Source: Myroides indicus
Lineage (GTDB): Bacteria > Bacteroidota > Bacteroidia > Flavobacteriales > Flavobacteriaceae
Assembly: GCF_004364575.1 (NCBI RefSeq)
Contig: NZ_SOAG01000014.1
Coordinates: 1-64,000, forward strand
Length of the DNA stretch: 64,000 nt
Direction of reading: 5' to 3'
Below the pieces are notes generated by a model. That model was not told the DNA's origin, did no database searches, and saw only the letters and a list, made by a program, of their open reading frames with translations. A program made the translations under genes and the position numbers. This document shows positions 35,791 to 44,477 of this stretch, one piece after another (position 1 is the first letter of the stretch; each line of letters opens with the position of its first letter).

Positions 35791-37038
35791 ATGAAAATGA
35801 TGAAGCTGTTTAGATATATTTTTTTAGTGAGTTCTTTGGTTTTATTCTGGAATGGATATGCACAGAGGGCAGTTGTAACGGCTAATAATTACGATATTAG
35901 TGACAATCTCGATTTGCAGGCGGTTGCTTCTATTTTTGGTGATTCTAAAGATTTGGCAGACTTTGAATACAGGCTGAATGATCCGGATTTAAGGATTTCA
36001 AACTTAGATTTAAATGGAGATGGTTATGTAGATTATCTACGAGTTGTAGAAACAATTGAGGGAAATACCCATTTAATTGTTGTACAGGCTGTATTGGGAC
36101 AAGATATGTTTCAGGACGTTGCTACCATTGAAGTAGAAAAGAAAAAGAAAAACAAAGTGTACGTTCAGGTTGTAGGAAATCCTTATTTATATGGAGCCAG
36201 TTATATTTATGAGCCGGTATATGTAAGCACGCCTCCTGTGTTTAGTCTGTTCTGGGGAAATTCTTATTCACCCTATTATTCGAGTTGGTATTGGGGGTAT
36301 TATCCGTCTTATTATTCATATTATAGACCTTATCCAACAGCAACTTATATTGTAAATGTTCATACACATATCAATTACAATAACAGATATGTATATACCA
36401 ATAACAGATATAGTACAAGAACGCCATATATGTATGAAAATGTGAGACAAAATTATTACGAACGAAAAAATCCTAATAATTCTTTTACATCGAGAAATAC
36501 AAATTATAACAATAGATATGATTTGGCAAGCAACAGAAGAACAACTTACAGCAGAAGCGAATATAGCGTAAATAGCAACTCCAGAAATAATAGATATGGC
36601 ACCAATAACAACAGAACGGTAAATAAAGTCTCGGCTGAAGGAATTGGCAACAGATCTTCCTCGAGATCGAGTTATCAAACCGGAACTGCGGTGTCTTCTG
36701 ACAGAAAAGTATCTGTGAAAAATAATAATAGCAGAGCGGTTAATACAACGCAGAGAACGTCAACCACTTCACGAGCTGCTGTAAACAGTCCGAAGACGAG
36801 TACTTCTACAAGTAATAATTATAACAGAGCTTCAAGGTCGTCTTATTCGACGAATAATTCATCCTCTTTCAGTAATAACAGAAGCTCTAACAACACTATG
36901 CGAACTTCAAGCTCGCCGTCAAGAAGTAATTATAGCAATTCTGCTTCTTCTGGTTCCAGAAGTTCTTCAGCAGCAAGTTATAGCAGTGGAAGATCTTCTT
37001 CGAATGCATCTGGAAGCCGATCTTCTTATAGTAGATAA
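35791..37038 (+). CDS. Exported low-complexity protein with Tyr-rich middle and Ser/Asn/Arg-rich tail
   Basis: 415 aa. Signal peptide to about residue 25 (NGYAQ). A folded N-terminal part (about 30-135) includes LDLNGDGYVDYLRVVE, a Ca-binding-loop-like segment, followed by HLIVVQAVLGQDMFQDVATI. Then comes a Tyr/Trp/Pro-rich stretch (about 140-195, many SYY and YWGYY) and a long disordered tail (about 200-415) made almost wholly of Ser, Asn, Arg, Tyr and Thr. The folded part belongs to an uncharacterised exported Bacteroidota family; I know no function. The tail is positively charged and could bind polyanions or form aggregates; this is inference. Confidence 0.75.
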   Translation: MKMMKLFRYIFLVSSLVLFWNGYAQRAVVTANNYDISDNLDLQAVASIFGDSKDLADFEYRLNDPDLRISNLDLNGDGYVDYLRVVETIEGNTHLIVVQAVLGQDMFQDVATIEVEKKKKNKVYVQVVGNPYLYGASYIYEPVYVSTPPVFSLFWGNSYSPYYSSWYWGYYPSYYSYYRPYPTATYIVNVHTHINYNNRYVYTNNRYSTRTPYMYENVRQNYYERKNPNNSFTSRNTNYNNRYDLASNRRTTYSRSEYSVNSNSRNNRYGTNNNRTVNKVSAEGIGNRSSSRSSYQTGTAVSSDRKVSVKNNNSRAVNTTQRTSTTSRAAVNSPKTSTSTSNNYNRASRSSYSTNNSSSFSNNRSSNNTMRTSSSPSRSNYSNSASSGSRSSSAASYSSGRSSSNASGSRSSYSR

Positions 37039-37060
37039 ATAAAGATATTAGTAAAAAATA

Positions 37061-37090
37061 AAAAACCAGAGTTGTCAAACTCTGGTTTTT
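37061..37090. terminator. Bidirectional terminator
   Basis: AAAAACCAGAGTT (37061-37073) pairs perfectly with AACTCTGGTTTTT (37078-37090), loop GTCA. Placed between convergent genes with A and T runs on both sides. Confidence 0.88.
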
Positions 37091-37091
37091 T

Positions 37092-37880
37092 TTATTGAAA
37101 AATCTGATTTAAAATTTTTGCAAGCCTTAAGCCGCCTTTTAAAAGCTGGTTTTCAAGGTCATATTTGTAGTCAAAATGATATTTAAAACTAAGAGCATCT
37201 CCCTGTTCTGCTCCATCATATATTTTGTTAGAGAGCATATAGGAATCAAAAATCCAGTCAGCGAAAGAACCTTTCGTTAAATTTTGATTGTATTGTTTGT
37301 TGTGAATATCTAAAACTTCAGCATATTCGGTAAAGCTGTATTTGTCAAAGTCGATTAAGGATGAATCCCAAACACTGTGAAGATTAGTAGGTTTTCTGAA
37401 CCACTCTACTTTTATTCTGTTTCCGCCTAAATCTTCTTCTCTGCCGATGTGCAACGGCTGATGTGCATCGCCGATAAGGTGAATAATAAAGTAAAGATAT
37501 TGTTGTTTCTTTGCTAAAGGTAAATCTTTGGTTTTAAGCTCCTCAATCAAATACAAAGCTTTTTTATATAAGTTTTCATCAGTTGATTGTTCGAGAGCCA
37601 TATCAAAGGAAACACGGTCTAAATCGCCTGCTAAATTGATATAATGCCAACTGTCTGCAAATTTCCATGAAGGATCTGATTTTATAAAATCTGGCCAATT
37701 AGCCCAATAGGCTAATTTTTGATTTCCAATAAGTTTTTTGATTTCTTTTTTTGCTTTTTTAGATAGATTTCTTTCCGCAATTTCCGCAACTACACGGTGT
37801 CCTGTTGTTCCCCAAGAGTACCCTGCTGTTAATTGGAATACAAAAAATAAAAGAACTAATAACCGAAATGATTTTTTCAT
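37092..37880 (-). CDS. S1/P1-type zinc-dependent nuclease
   Basis: 262 aa from ATG 37880, which gives a clean signal peptide (MKKSFRLLVLLFFVFQLTA); an ATG at 37895 overlapping the previous gene is an alternative. Cleavage before Trp in YSWGTTGHR would free the N-terminal Trp that ligates zinc in S1/P1 nucleases. Other ligands and motifs are visible: AEIAERNL, WANWPDFIKSD, SWHYINLA, LIGDAHQPLHIG, GGNRIKVEW and NLHSVWDSSLI. The enzyme degrades single-stranded RNA and DNA outside the cytoplasm, releasing 5' nucleotides for nutrition. It follows the thioesterase gene closely and may be cotranscribed. Confidence 0.9.
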   Translation of the reverse strand: MKKSFRLLVLLFFVFQLTAGYSWGTTGHRVVAEIAERNLSKKAKKEIKKLIGNQKLAYWANWPDFIKSDPSWKFADSWHYINLAGDLDRVSFDMALEQSTDENLYKKALYLIEELKTKDLPLAKKQQYLYFIIHLIGDAHQPLHIGREEDLGGNRIKVEWFRKPTNLHSVWDSSLIDFDKYSFTEYAEVLDIHNKQYNQNLTKGSFADWIFDSYMLSNKIYDGAEQGDALSFKYHFDYKYDLENQLLKGGLRLAKILNQIFQ

Positions 37881-37887
37881 ATTGTGT

Positions 37888-38400
37888 TTATTCATTAAAA
37901 AGTGCTTTTAATTCTGTTGCATCAGAAGGTTTCATTTTCCCTGCTAAAACGAGACTCAGCTGTTTTCTTCTTAGTGCTGCTTCATAGCGTAGTTTTTCCA
38001 ATTCTGTTTCAGGAATTACTTCCGGAACGCCTACCGGACTTCCCGTATCATCCACTGCAACAAAAGTATAGATGGCTTCATTTGCTTTTTGTTTTGAGCC
38101 GTTTTCCCTATCTTCAATCCAAACGTCGAGGTAAATTTCCATAGAAGATTTAAAGGCTCTTGAAACCTTTGCTTCGACTGTAACAACGCTTCCCAACGGA
38201 ATTGGTCGGTTAAAAGCCACATGATTAACAGAAGCCGTAACACATATACGTCGAGAATGACGACGTGCAGCGATACCTGCGGTTCTATCCATACGAGCTA
38301 AAAGTTCTCCTCCAAACATATTATTTAAAGGATTGGTTTCTCCTGTTAAAACCAAATCAGTAGTTAAAGTAGCGGATTCGGATACTAATTTTGCTTTCAT
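37888..38400 (-). CDS. Acyl-CoA thioesterase, hotdog fold (YciA/BACH-like)
   Basis: 170 aa. Hotdog thioesterase: NPLNNMFGGELLARMDRTAGIAA carries the Asn/Asp region of the active site, followed by VTASVNHVAFNRPIPLGSVV and MEIYLDVWIEDRENG. This form hydrolyses acyl-CoA esters in the cytoplasm; chain-length preference cannot be read. The C-terminal ~40 residues are a charged helix found in many Bacteroidota members. The stop overlaps or nearly abuts the next gene's start. Confidence 0.85.
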   Translation of the reverse strand: MKAKLVSESATLTTDLVLTGETNPLNNMFGGELLARMDRTAGIAARRHSRRICVTASVNHVAFNRPIPLGSVVTVEAKVSRAFKSSMEIYLDVWIEDRENGSKQKANEAIYTFVAVDDTGSPVGVPEVIPETELEKLRYEAALRRKQLSLVLAGKMKPSDATELKALFNE

Positions 38401-38416
38401 ATCAAAAGTTTTGGCA

Positions 38417-38449
38417 CAAATATACTTACATTAAAGAAAAAATCCCCAA
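38417..38449 (-). promoter_or_regulatory. Promoter of the thioesterase-nuclease pair
   Basis: Minus strand TATATTTG (38424-38417) with TTG (38449-38447) 22 bases upstream. The -33 element lies inside the terminator stem of the upstream gene. Confidence 0.55.
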
Positions 38450-38475
38450 ACTTTAAGTTTAGGGACTTTTTCTTT
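38433..38475 (-). terminator. Terminator of the HU-SPOR gene
   Basis: Imperfect long hairpin: AAAGAAAAAATCCCCAAACTT (38433-38453) against AAGTTTAGGGACTTTTTCTTT (38455-38475). It lies 6 bases beyond the stop at 38482 on the minus strand. Confidence 0.7.
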
Positions 38476-38481
38476 AACTTT

Positions 38482-39417
38482 TTATTGAACCAAAATCCAT
38501 GCATCCGGATTAATGGTTTTATGTATTTCTTTTAATCTTGTTTGAGCTTCTTCTTGATTGATATAACTGGAGTATAAAACAGGATACATACCATGTCGGT
38601 TTTTTTCCAGGAATACTGCTTGTTCAAAGCCTTTTGCCTTTAATTGCTCTACTGCTTTTTGTGCGTTGGCTTCGCTTCTAAAAGCAGAGGCTACGATATG
38701 ATAAGGCATAGGAACTTCTGATTTATCCTTTACAGATAATGTGATAGCTTCTAAGTCAGGCTCGATAACAAAAGTTGCTTGCTGTAATTGCTGTTGAACT
38801 TTGGTCTGTACACTTTTTTCTATTGCCAGTGTTTGATCTGACAGGTAGGCATTGTAACCGTTATTAACCAGAATACCGCCAATACCAGCCATTAAAGTAA
38901 AAACAGAAGCATATCTTAAAAAGGTGTATCGGTTTGGTTTTTTATTGACTTGCGGAGCTGAATTAATATGAATTACAGGAGCTGGCGCTTCTTTTTCTCT
39001 TAATATTTCAGAAGATACAACACCAGATAGACCAAAAGAAGTGGCAAGGAAATTGCTGTTTACTGAAGGTTCAAAGACCAATCCGCCTTCATTATTTGAA
39101 TTTAAAACACCAATAGGGGATAGTTTAAGCATTCCGAAAGAGTTGAGTTCTTCAGACCACTTGTTTATGGAATTTTTTATCAGTTCGGTGGCTTGATCGT
39201 AAGACATTTTTTCCTGATTAGCAATATGATTGGCTAGTAAGCCATCATTATGGGTTATATTTACATTAAATAAAACTCGTTTTTGAGGAGGAAAAAAGAT
39301 TTGCTTTTTATCGTCGTAATAAGACGACTGAATTTCAGTTAAAAAAGCGCCAAACCCTGGTACAATAACGCATTGATACCGATATAATAAAGCTGATATG
39401 TGTTTTTCAATTCCCAT
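38482..39417 (-). CDS. CCDC81-type HU domain protein with transmembrane segment and SPOR domain
   Basis: 311 aa. N-terminal HU-like domain of the CCDC81 kind (about 1-125: ISALLYRYQCVIVPGFGAFL, FNVNITHNDGLLANHI, LKLSPIGVL), a single membrane segment (about 163-182, YASVFTLMAGIGGILVNNGY), and a C-terminal SPOR domain (about 235-311, PYHIVASAFRSEANAQKAVEQL). SPOR domains bind denuded peptidoglycan at division septa; the N-terminal part should be cytoplasmic. The combination is known in Bacteroidota and suggests a link between chromosome or protein ligand inside and septal wall outside. Function is not established. Monocistronic with a good promoter and terminator. Confidence 0.85.
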   Translation of the reverse strand: MGIEKHISALLYRYQCVIVPGFGAFLTEIQSSYYDDKKQIFFPPQKRVLFNVNITHNDGLLANHIANQEKMSYDQATELIKNSINKWSEELNSFGMLKLSPIGVLNSNNEGGLVFEPSVNSNFLATSFGLSGVVSSEILREKEAPAPVIHINSAPQVNKKPNRYTFLRYASVFTLMAGIGGILVNNGYNAYLSDQTLAIEKSVQTKVQQQLQQATFVIEPDLEAITLSVKDKSEVPMPYHIVASAFRSEANAQKAVEQLKAKGFEQAVFLEKNRHGMYPVLYSSYINQEEAQTRLKEIHKTINPDAWILVQ

Positions 39418-39421
39418 AACA

Positions 39422-39451
39422 CAAAAATACAGTAAACAATAGGCGGAACAA
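39422..39451 (-). promoter_or_regulatory. Promoter of the HU-SPOR gene
   Basis: Minus strand TATTTTTG (39429-39422), 19-base spacer, TTG (39451-39449). Matches the Bacteroidota consensus; leader of only a few bases before ATG 39417. Confidence 0.6.
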
Positions 39452-39579
39452 AAAAATATTCACAAATGTTATTAACAAAAGAACAATCATAGAGAGATTA
39501 CATGTTGATAAATAAATTATAAATATCCCTATAAAAATAGTACCTTTTAGAGACTATATTAATGCTTTTAATTTTTGAA

Positions 39580-40692
39580 ATGGATCAAGAACAATTGTTT
39601 TACAGTTTGGCTTTACAAAAAGTTACGGGAATCGGAGCAATAACCGCGAGGCGTCTAGTGGAATATTTTGGAACAGAAAAAGCTGTTTTTAAAGCTGCTA
39701 AAAAAGAACTAATCGAGGCGGGTAGGATTAGTGAAACGCTAATTAAAAATTTAAGTAATCGCACAGTTTTTGAATTGGCGGAAACAGAAATGAAGCATAT
39801 TAAACAAAATAATATAACAGTTATACACTATAAAGATGAACGTTTTCCTGAATTATTGAATCACTGTCCGGATGCGCCAATTCTGCTTTTTAGCAATACT
39901 TTAAACTGCAATTGGAATACCGACAAAATAATAAGTATTGTGGGAACCAGACAGCCAACTACAAGAGGTTTGGATTTTTGTGCAGAATTACTGGAGGGAC
40001 TTAAAGATTACAACCCGGTTGTTGTTAGCGGGTTGGCTTACGGCGTTGACATCAGTGCGCATTTGGCAGCGTTAAACAATAACGTGATAACTTATGCCGT
40101 TTTAGGACACGGATTGAATAAAATTTATCCGGACGAACATTTCCATTACGCAAAAAATATGGAAAAAGGAGGAGGAGGACTGTTGTCGGAGTTTTGGATA
40201 ACAGATAAAATTGACAGGGAAAACTTTATTAAACGCAATCGGATTGTGGCGGGAATGACAAAGGCAACCATCGTAATTGAAAGTGCGTTAAAGGGCGGTT
40301 CTATGTCAACCATTTCTTTTGCCAACGATTATAACAGGGATGCATTTGCTGTACCGGGACGGGTACAAGATAGAATGAGTGCTGGTTGCAATGAACTTAT
40401 CAGAACAAATAGAGCACAATTGCTAACATCGGCAAAGGAAATTATTGAAACTTTGAATTGGGATTGCGCTCCGGTTAAACAAAAGCAAATTCAACCGAAA
40501 TTGTTTTTAGATCTCAATGAAGAGGAACAGAAAATATACGACTTTTTAAAAATCCGAAAAAAAGAACTATTGGATGTAATAGCTATAGATTGCGCCATGC
40601 CGATTTATAAAGTAAGTACGGCGTTGCTTAATTTGGAATTAAAAGGAGCAGTGGCTCCCCTGCCTGGAAAATATTTTGAAATTGTAGAATAA
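39580..40692 (+). CDS. dprA: DNA-processing protein DprA/Smf
   Basis: 370 aa from ATG 39580 (MDQEQLFYSLALQKV), the usual family start; an ATG at 39562 adds six residues. N-terminal helix-hairpin-helix region (VTGIGAITARRLVEYFG), central Rossmann-like DprA domain (about 100-290: SIVGTRQPTTRGLDF, VVSGLAYGVDISAHLAAL, VLGHGLNKIYPDEH, SALKGGSMSTI, AVPGRVQD) and a C-terminal winged-helix domain (LNEEEQKIYDFLKIRKKELL). DprA protects incoming single-stranded DNA and loads RecA during transformation. recA lies 2 kb away on the other strand. Closed by a bidirectional terminator. Confidence 0.93.
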   Translation: MDQEQLFYSLALQKVTGIGAITARRLVEYFGTEKAVFKAAKKELIEAGRISETLIKNLSNRTVFELAETEMKHIKQNNITVIHYKDERFPELLNHCPDAPILLFSNTLNCNWNTDKIISIVGTRQPTTRGLDFCAELLEGLKDYNPVVVSGLAYGVDISAHLAALNNNVITYAVLGHGLNKIYPDEHFHYAKNMEKGGGGLLSEFWITDKIDRENFIKRNRIVAGMTKATIVIESALKGGSMSTISFANDYNRDAFAVPGRVQDRMSAGCNELIRTNRAQLLTSAKEIIETLNWDCAPVKQKQIQPKLFLDLNEEEQKIYDFLKIRKKELLDVIAIDCAMPIYKVSTALLNLELKGAVAPLPGKYFEIVE

Positions 40693-40727
40693 AAAATCCG
40701 GCTGTATTTTTACTACAGCCGGATTTT
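40693..40727. terminator. Bidirectional terminator between dprA and trpS
   Basis: AAAATCCGGCTGTA (40693-40706) pairs perfectly with TACAGCCGGATTTT (40714-40727), loop TTTTTAC. Confidence 0.88.
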
Positions 40728-40737
40728 GTAAAAAATA

Positions 40738-41706
40738 TTAATAACCTAACTTTTCTCTAACCCGTTGTAAAGTTTGGGTTGCTATTTGAGATGCTTTTTC
40801 AGCCCCGATAGCCAACAGCTTATCTACCTCGTCCGGATTATTGATGTAGAAATCATATTTTTCGCGAATGGTTTTAAACTGTTCAGTGATTAATTCAAAC
40901 AAAGCTTGTTTAGCGTGTCCGTATCCATAATTTCCACCTTCGTAATTAGTCCGCATTTGAGCAATCTGTTCTGGAGATGCAAGCAGTTTATAAAGCGTAA
41001 ATACATTACAGTTATCAGGGCTTTTAGGCTCTTCCAAAGAGGTGCTGTCCGTTTCAATACTCATTACTTCTTTTCGCAACGTTTTATCGTTCTGAAAGAT
41101 GTTAATTGTATTTTTTCGGGATTTACTCATTTTGTTGCCGTCTGTTCCGGGAACAATCATTACATCTTCAGAAAGTTTGACCTCCGGTAAAACAAAAGTT
41201 TCTCCCATTTGATTGTTAAAACGCGAAGCAACATCTCTGGTTATTTCAATGTGCTGCTGCTGATCTTTGCCTACAGGGACAATTTCTGCGTCATACAACA
41301 AAATATCTGCTGCCATTAGCATCGGGTAAGTAAAAAGTCCGGTATTCACATCTGAAAGAACAGAAGCTTTGTCTTTGAACGAATGAGCCAATGTCAATCG
41401 CTGATATGGAAAAAAGCAACTTAAATACCACGTTAACTCAGTCGTTTGAGGTACGTCGGACTGGCGGTAAAAAGTTACGTGATTAACATCTAAACCACAA
41501 GCCAGCCAAGTTGCCGCAACACTATAGGTATTTTCCTTTAATGTTTTAGCGTCTTTAATTTGTGTTGCCGAATGTAAGTTGGCAATAAAAATAAAAGACT
41601 CGTTCTCTTTGCTGTTTGCCATTTCAATTGCAGGCAGAATAGCTCCCAAGAGATTCCCTAAATGTGGAGTTCCGGTACTTTGAACTCCAGTTAGAATTTT
41701 AGCCAT
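40738..41706 (-). CDS. trpS: Tryptophanyl-tRNA synthetase
   Basis: 322 aa, normal length. Class I synthetase signatures: HLGN (residues 15-18, the HIGH motif) in GTPHLGNLLG and NKMSKSRKN (about 189-197, the KMSKS loop). Also visible are FIANLHSATQ, LMAADILLYDAEIVPVGKDQ and QHIEITRD, typical of TrpRS. It charges tRNA-Trp in the cytoplasm. On the minus strand a -7 box TATCTTTG lies at 41740-41733 without a properly spaced TTG. Monocistronic between convergent dprA and divergent plsC. Confidence 0.95.
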   Translation of the reverse strand: MAKILTGVQSTGTPHLGNLLGAILPAIEMANSKENESFIFIANLHSATQIKDAKTLKENTYSVAATWLACGLDVNHVTFYRQSDVPQTTELTWYLSCFFPYQRLTLAHSFKDKASVLSDVNTGLFTYPMLMAADILLYDAEIVPVGKDQQQHIEITRDVASRFNNQMGETFVLPEVKLSEDVMIVPGTDGNKMSKSRKNTINIFQNDKTLRKEVMSIETDSTSLEEPKSPDNCNVFTLYKLLASPEQIAQMRTNYEGGNYGYGHAKQALFELITEQFKTIREKYDFYINNPDEVDKLLAIGAEKASQIATQTLQRVREKLGY

Positions 41707-41845
41707 TGTGTGAAATTTATTGAAATAAGAAACAAAGATAAAGTTTTTGAAACTTATTCATTCACTTTTTGAGTTACGATATTATTTTTAATGACTGAAA
41801 TACTTAAATTTGATACTTAATATTTATACAGAACAGCTATAAAAC

Positions 41846-42607
41846 ATGGGATTTATCAAAACAATTTTGAGTGTGCTTTGGCGTATTTGGTTTTATTTGT
41901 GGATGCTTGTGGTGATTTTGTTGTTGTCTCCTGCTTTATTGCTGACGATTTGGACAGAAAAAACTTATCCGTATTTTTTTAAAGTAGCTCGCCTTTGGGC
42001 AAAAATGATTTTTTTTGGCATGGGAATGCGTTACGAAGTAACACGACTTCAGGCTTTGGAAAAAGGAAAGAGCTATATGCTTGTTGCCAATCACACCTCT
42101 ATGATGGATATTATGCTGATGTATATTTTAGTCCAAGGCAATCCTTTTGTTTTTGTAGGAAAAAAAGAACTTGCTAAACTGCCACTGTTCGGTTTCTTTT
42201 ATAAAAAAACTTGTATTTTGGTTGACAGAGGCAGCTCAAAAAGCAAATATGAAGTATTTAAGAGAGCACAGGCAAGATTAAACCAAGGTCTCAGTATTTG
42301 TATTTTTCCAGAGGGTGGTGTTCCTGACGATACCAGGGTTGTTCTTGATACCTTTAAAGATGGAGCTTTCAGATTGGCAATAGAGCATCAAATACCTATA
42401 GTACCTATATCTTTTGGATACCTGAAACATTATTTTCCTTTTGATTTTGGTAAAGGGTTTCCCGGAAAAGTTCCTGTTACAGTTCACCCTTTTGTAGAAA
42501 CAAAAGGTCTCCATCAGGAGGATAAAAGAGCCCTCAAAGAAAAAACACGTCAGATTATACTGAATCAGTTAACTATATGGGAAATCCAAAAAAAAATCCA
42601 GACTTGA
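41846..42607 (+). CDS. plsC: 1-acyl-sn-glycerol-3-phosphate acyltransferase
   Basis: 253 aa. An N-terminal hydrophobic helix (about 8-33) is followed by the PlsC acyltransferase domain with NHTSMMDIMLM (HX4D motif), FVGKKELAKLPLFGFF, ILVDRGSSKSKY and FPEGGVPDD (the EGG-type phosphate-binding motif), then IPIVPISFGY. It transfers an acyl chain to lysophosphatidic acid to make phosphatidic acid at the inner membrane. A second acyltransferase of this superfamily is the N-terminal half of the gene at 27271. The stop codon lies inside a terminator loop. Confidence 0.88.
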   Translation: MGFIKTILSVLWRIWFYLWMLVVILLLSPALLLTIWTEKTYPYFFKVARLWAKMIFFGMGMRYEVTRLQALEKGKSYMLVANHTSMMDIMLMYILVQGNPFVFVGKKELAKLPLFGFFYKKTCILVDRGSSKSKYEVFKRAQARLNQGLSICIFPEGGVPDDTRVVLDTFKDGAFRLAIEHQIPIVPISFGYLKHYFPFDFGKGFPGKVPVTVHPFVETKGLHQEDKRALKEKTRQIILNQLTIWEIQKKIQT

Positions 42608-42626
42608 TAAAAAGTCCGGATTTTTT
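42591..42626. terminator. Bidirectional terminator between plsC and recA
   Basis: AAATCCAGACTT (42594-42605) pairs with AAGTCCGGATTT (42612-42623) with one mismatch and A/T runs on both sides. It overlaps the plsC stop codon and ends 2 bases before the recA stop. Confidence 0.75.
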
Positions 42627-42627
42627 A

Positions 42628-43632
42628 TTATGATTCTCGGTTTTTGATTTCTTCCTTGATTTTCTGTTCAAGTTCTTCCATTAGCTCAGGGTTGTCTTTA
42701 ATTAAGCCTTTTACAGCATCTCTTCCCTGTCCTAATTTTGTATCGCCATAGCTAAACCAGGATCCGCTTTTTTTAACAATGTCAAAATCTACAGCCATAT
42801 CCAGCACTTCGCCTACTTTTGAAATTCCTTCACCATACATGATGTCAAATTCTGCCGTTCTGAATGGAGGTGCTACTTTATTTTTAACGATTTTGACTTT
42901 TGTTCTGTTTCCTGTAACGTTGTCGCCGTCTTTTATTTGAGTAGATTTTCGGATGTCTAAACGCACTGAGGCATAAAACTTAAGAGCGTTACCTCCGGTT
43001 GTAGTTTCAGGGTTTCCAAACATTACCCCGATTTTATCTCTTAACTGGTTGATGAAAAATACAGTACAGTTGGTTTTGCTGATAGTTGATGTTAGTTTTC
43101 TCAACGCTTGTGACATCAATCGGGCGTGCAGTCCCATTTTAGAGTCACCCATTTCACCTTCAATTTCGCTTTTTGGCGTAAGTGCAGCCACTGAGTCAAT
43201 AACTACCAGATCAATTGCACCTGATCGGATTAAATTTTCTGCAATTTCCAGTGCTTGTTCACCATTATCTGGTTGAGAAATGATTAGATTATCAATATCA
43301 ACGCCTAATTTTTGTGCATAAAAACGATCAAAAGCATGTTCTGCATCAATAAAGGCAGCTATGCCGCCTCCTTTTTGTGCTTCTGCAATGGCGTGTAGCG
43401 TTAAGGTAGTTTTTCCTGAAGACTCCGGGCCGTATATCTCTATCACTCTTCCTCTCGGATAACCTCCAACGCCTAAAGCTAAGTCAATGCCAAGCGAGCC
43501 CGAAGAAATTACTTCTACTTCTTCTACTGCAGTATCTCCAAGTTTCATTACCGTTCCCTTGCCGTAGGTTTTGTCTAGTTTGTCCAGCGTTAGCTGCAAC
43601 GCTTTTAATTTGGCTTCTTTGTCTGCGCTCAT
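42628..43632 (-). CDS. recA: Recombinase RecA
   Basis: 334 aa. Walker [10 protein letters not shown] (about residues 67-75), [19 protein letters not shown] before it, Walker B region [10 protein letters not shown], loop regions [16 protein letters not shown] and [22 protein letters not shown], and [11 protein letters not shown] near the end. Central enzyme of homologous recombination and SOS induction; cytoplasmic. The C-terminal acidic tail is short but ends [11 protein letters not shown] as usual. No intein or insertion. Transcribed alone from a recognisable promoter. Confidence 0.97.
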   Translation of the reverse strand: MSADKEAKLKALQLTLDKLDKTYGKGTVMKLGDTAVEEVEVISSGSLGIDLALGVGGYPRGRVIEIYGPESSGKTTLTLHAIAEAQKGGGIAAFIDAEHAFDRFYAQKLGVDIDNLIISQPDNGEQALEIAENLIRSGAIDLVVIDSVAALTPKSEIEGEMGDSKMGLHARLMSQALRKLTSTISKTNCTVFFINQLRDKIGVMFGNPETTTGGNALKFYASVRLDIRKSTQIKDGDNVTGNRTKVKIVKNKVAPPFRTAEFDIMYGEGISKVGEVLDMAVDFDIVKKSGSWFSYGDTKLGQGRDAVKGLIKDNPELMEELEQKIKEEIKNRES

Positions 43633-43656
43633 TTTTTAAACTGTAAAATTATATTG

Positions 43657-43686
43657 TAAAAGTAATACAATTTATTCAGACTTCAA
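43657..43686 (-). promoter_or_regulatory. recA promoter
   Basis: Minus strand TACTTTTA (43664-43657), 19-base spacer, TTG (43686-43684). One mismatch to TAnnTTTG. No obvious SOS box was recognised in this region. Confidence 0.5.
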
Positions 43687-43722
43687 GAGGAAGGTGTAAT
43701 TATGGAAAACAATAAACTGGTT

Positions 43723-43749
43723 TTGTGAGCTTTTTTTGCGATATATTTA
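43723..43749 (+). promoter_or_regulatory. Promoter of the exported 195-aa protein
   Basis: TTG at 43723-43725, 16-base spacer, TATATTTA at 43742-43749. Start codon at 43772. Confidence 0.5.
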
Positions 43750-43771
43750 CAGACGATTTAATCGTTAACGT

Positions 43772-44359
43772 ATGAAATACATTTTTTATATTATTGTTTG
43801 GGCAATGTCATCATTAGCTTTTTCTCAGGAAGCTATAGAGTGGACTAAGGATTATAAACTGCAATTAACCGATTTTAAATCGCCTGCAACCAAAATAGAA
43901 AAGAATACCAGACCTGCTTTAGCAATGCCTGTAGGGTTTGATTTTCAGTTTGGCATGAGCAGTTTGGCATTTATGGCAAAAAAGAATTTTAATGCAGATG
44001 TAGTATGCTTATTTAAAAAAGAAGCAGCCAGCTTATCGGCTTCTGATGAGGTTTCTGCTATGGAATTGTTACATTTAGCACAATATCAGTTTGATTTATC
44101 GGAATTATATGCAAGGAAAACGAGAAAAGAGCTTTACGAAAGTAAAAATGCTTTTTCTAATATAGATTTTTGTAAATCAATTGTTGAAAAATATAACAAT
44201 GAAGTGCTGGTAAAAATCAGCAAAGTTTCTAATGAGGTTGAATGGGGTAAAAATAAAGAACTATTAGCTCAATTCCATCAAGAGGTTTTGGAAGAAATAG
44301 AAAACCTGAGCGATTTTTGCAAGAATTGTAAACCAACCAAAAAGAAAAAAGCAAGATAA
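43772..44359 (+). CDS. Exported protein of unknown function
   Basis: 195 aa with a signal peptide (about residues 1-19, SSLAFSQ). The mature part begins EAIEWTKDYKLQLTDFKSPA, followed by a Met/Phe-rich stretch (GFDFQFGMSSLAFMAKKNF) and a helical, charged C-terminal half with two cysteines, CKNCKP, just before a lysine-rich end. The opening resembles the start of small exported flavobacterial proteins that begin with the same W-x-x-x-x-KL-x-x-x-DF pattern. No catalytic motif seen. Monocistronic; the next promoter follows directly. Confidence 0.7.
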   Translation: MKYIFYIIVWAMSSLAFSQEAIEWTKDYKLQLTDFKSPATKIEKNTRPALAMPVGFDFQFGMSSLAFMAKKNFNADVVCLFKKEAASLSASDEVSAMELLHLAQYQFDLSELYARKTRKELYESKNAFSNIDFCKSIVEKYNNEVLVKISKVSNEVEWGKNKELLAQFHQEVLEEIENLSDFCKNCKPTKKKKAR

Positions 44360-44375
44360 CTTCTTAATCCCCGAT

Positions 44376-44406
44376 TTTGTAGTTTAATAATCAAAATATT
44401 ATCTTT
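44376..44406 (+). promoter_or_regulatory. Promoter of the trhO-trhP operon
   Basis: TTG at 44376-44378, 20-base spacer, TATCTTTG at 44399-44406: full consensus. Leader of about 65 bases to the ATG at 44478. Confidence 0.75.
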
Positions 44407-44477
44407 GTGCCGAAATTCTTCCATTTTAGAATTTCGAAAACGTTTTTTTAATATTCTACACTTAAAAAGTTTATAGC

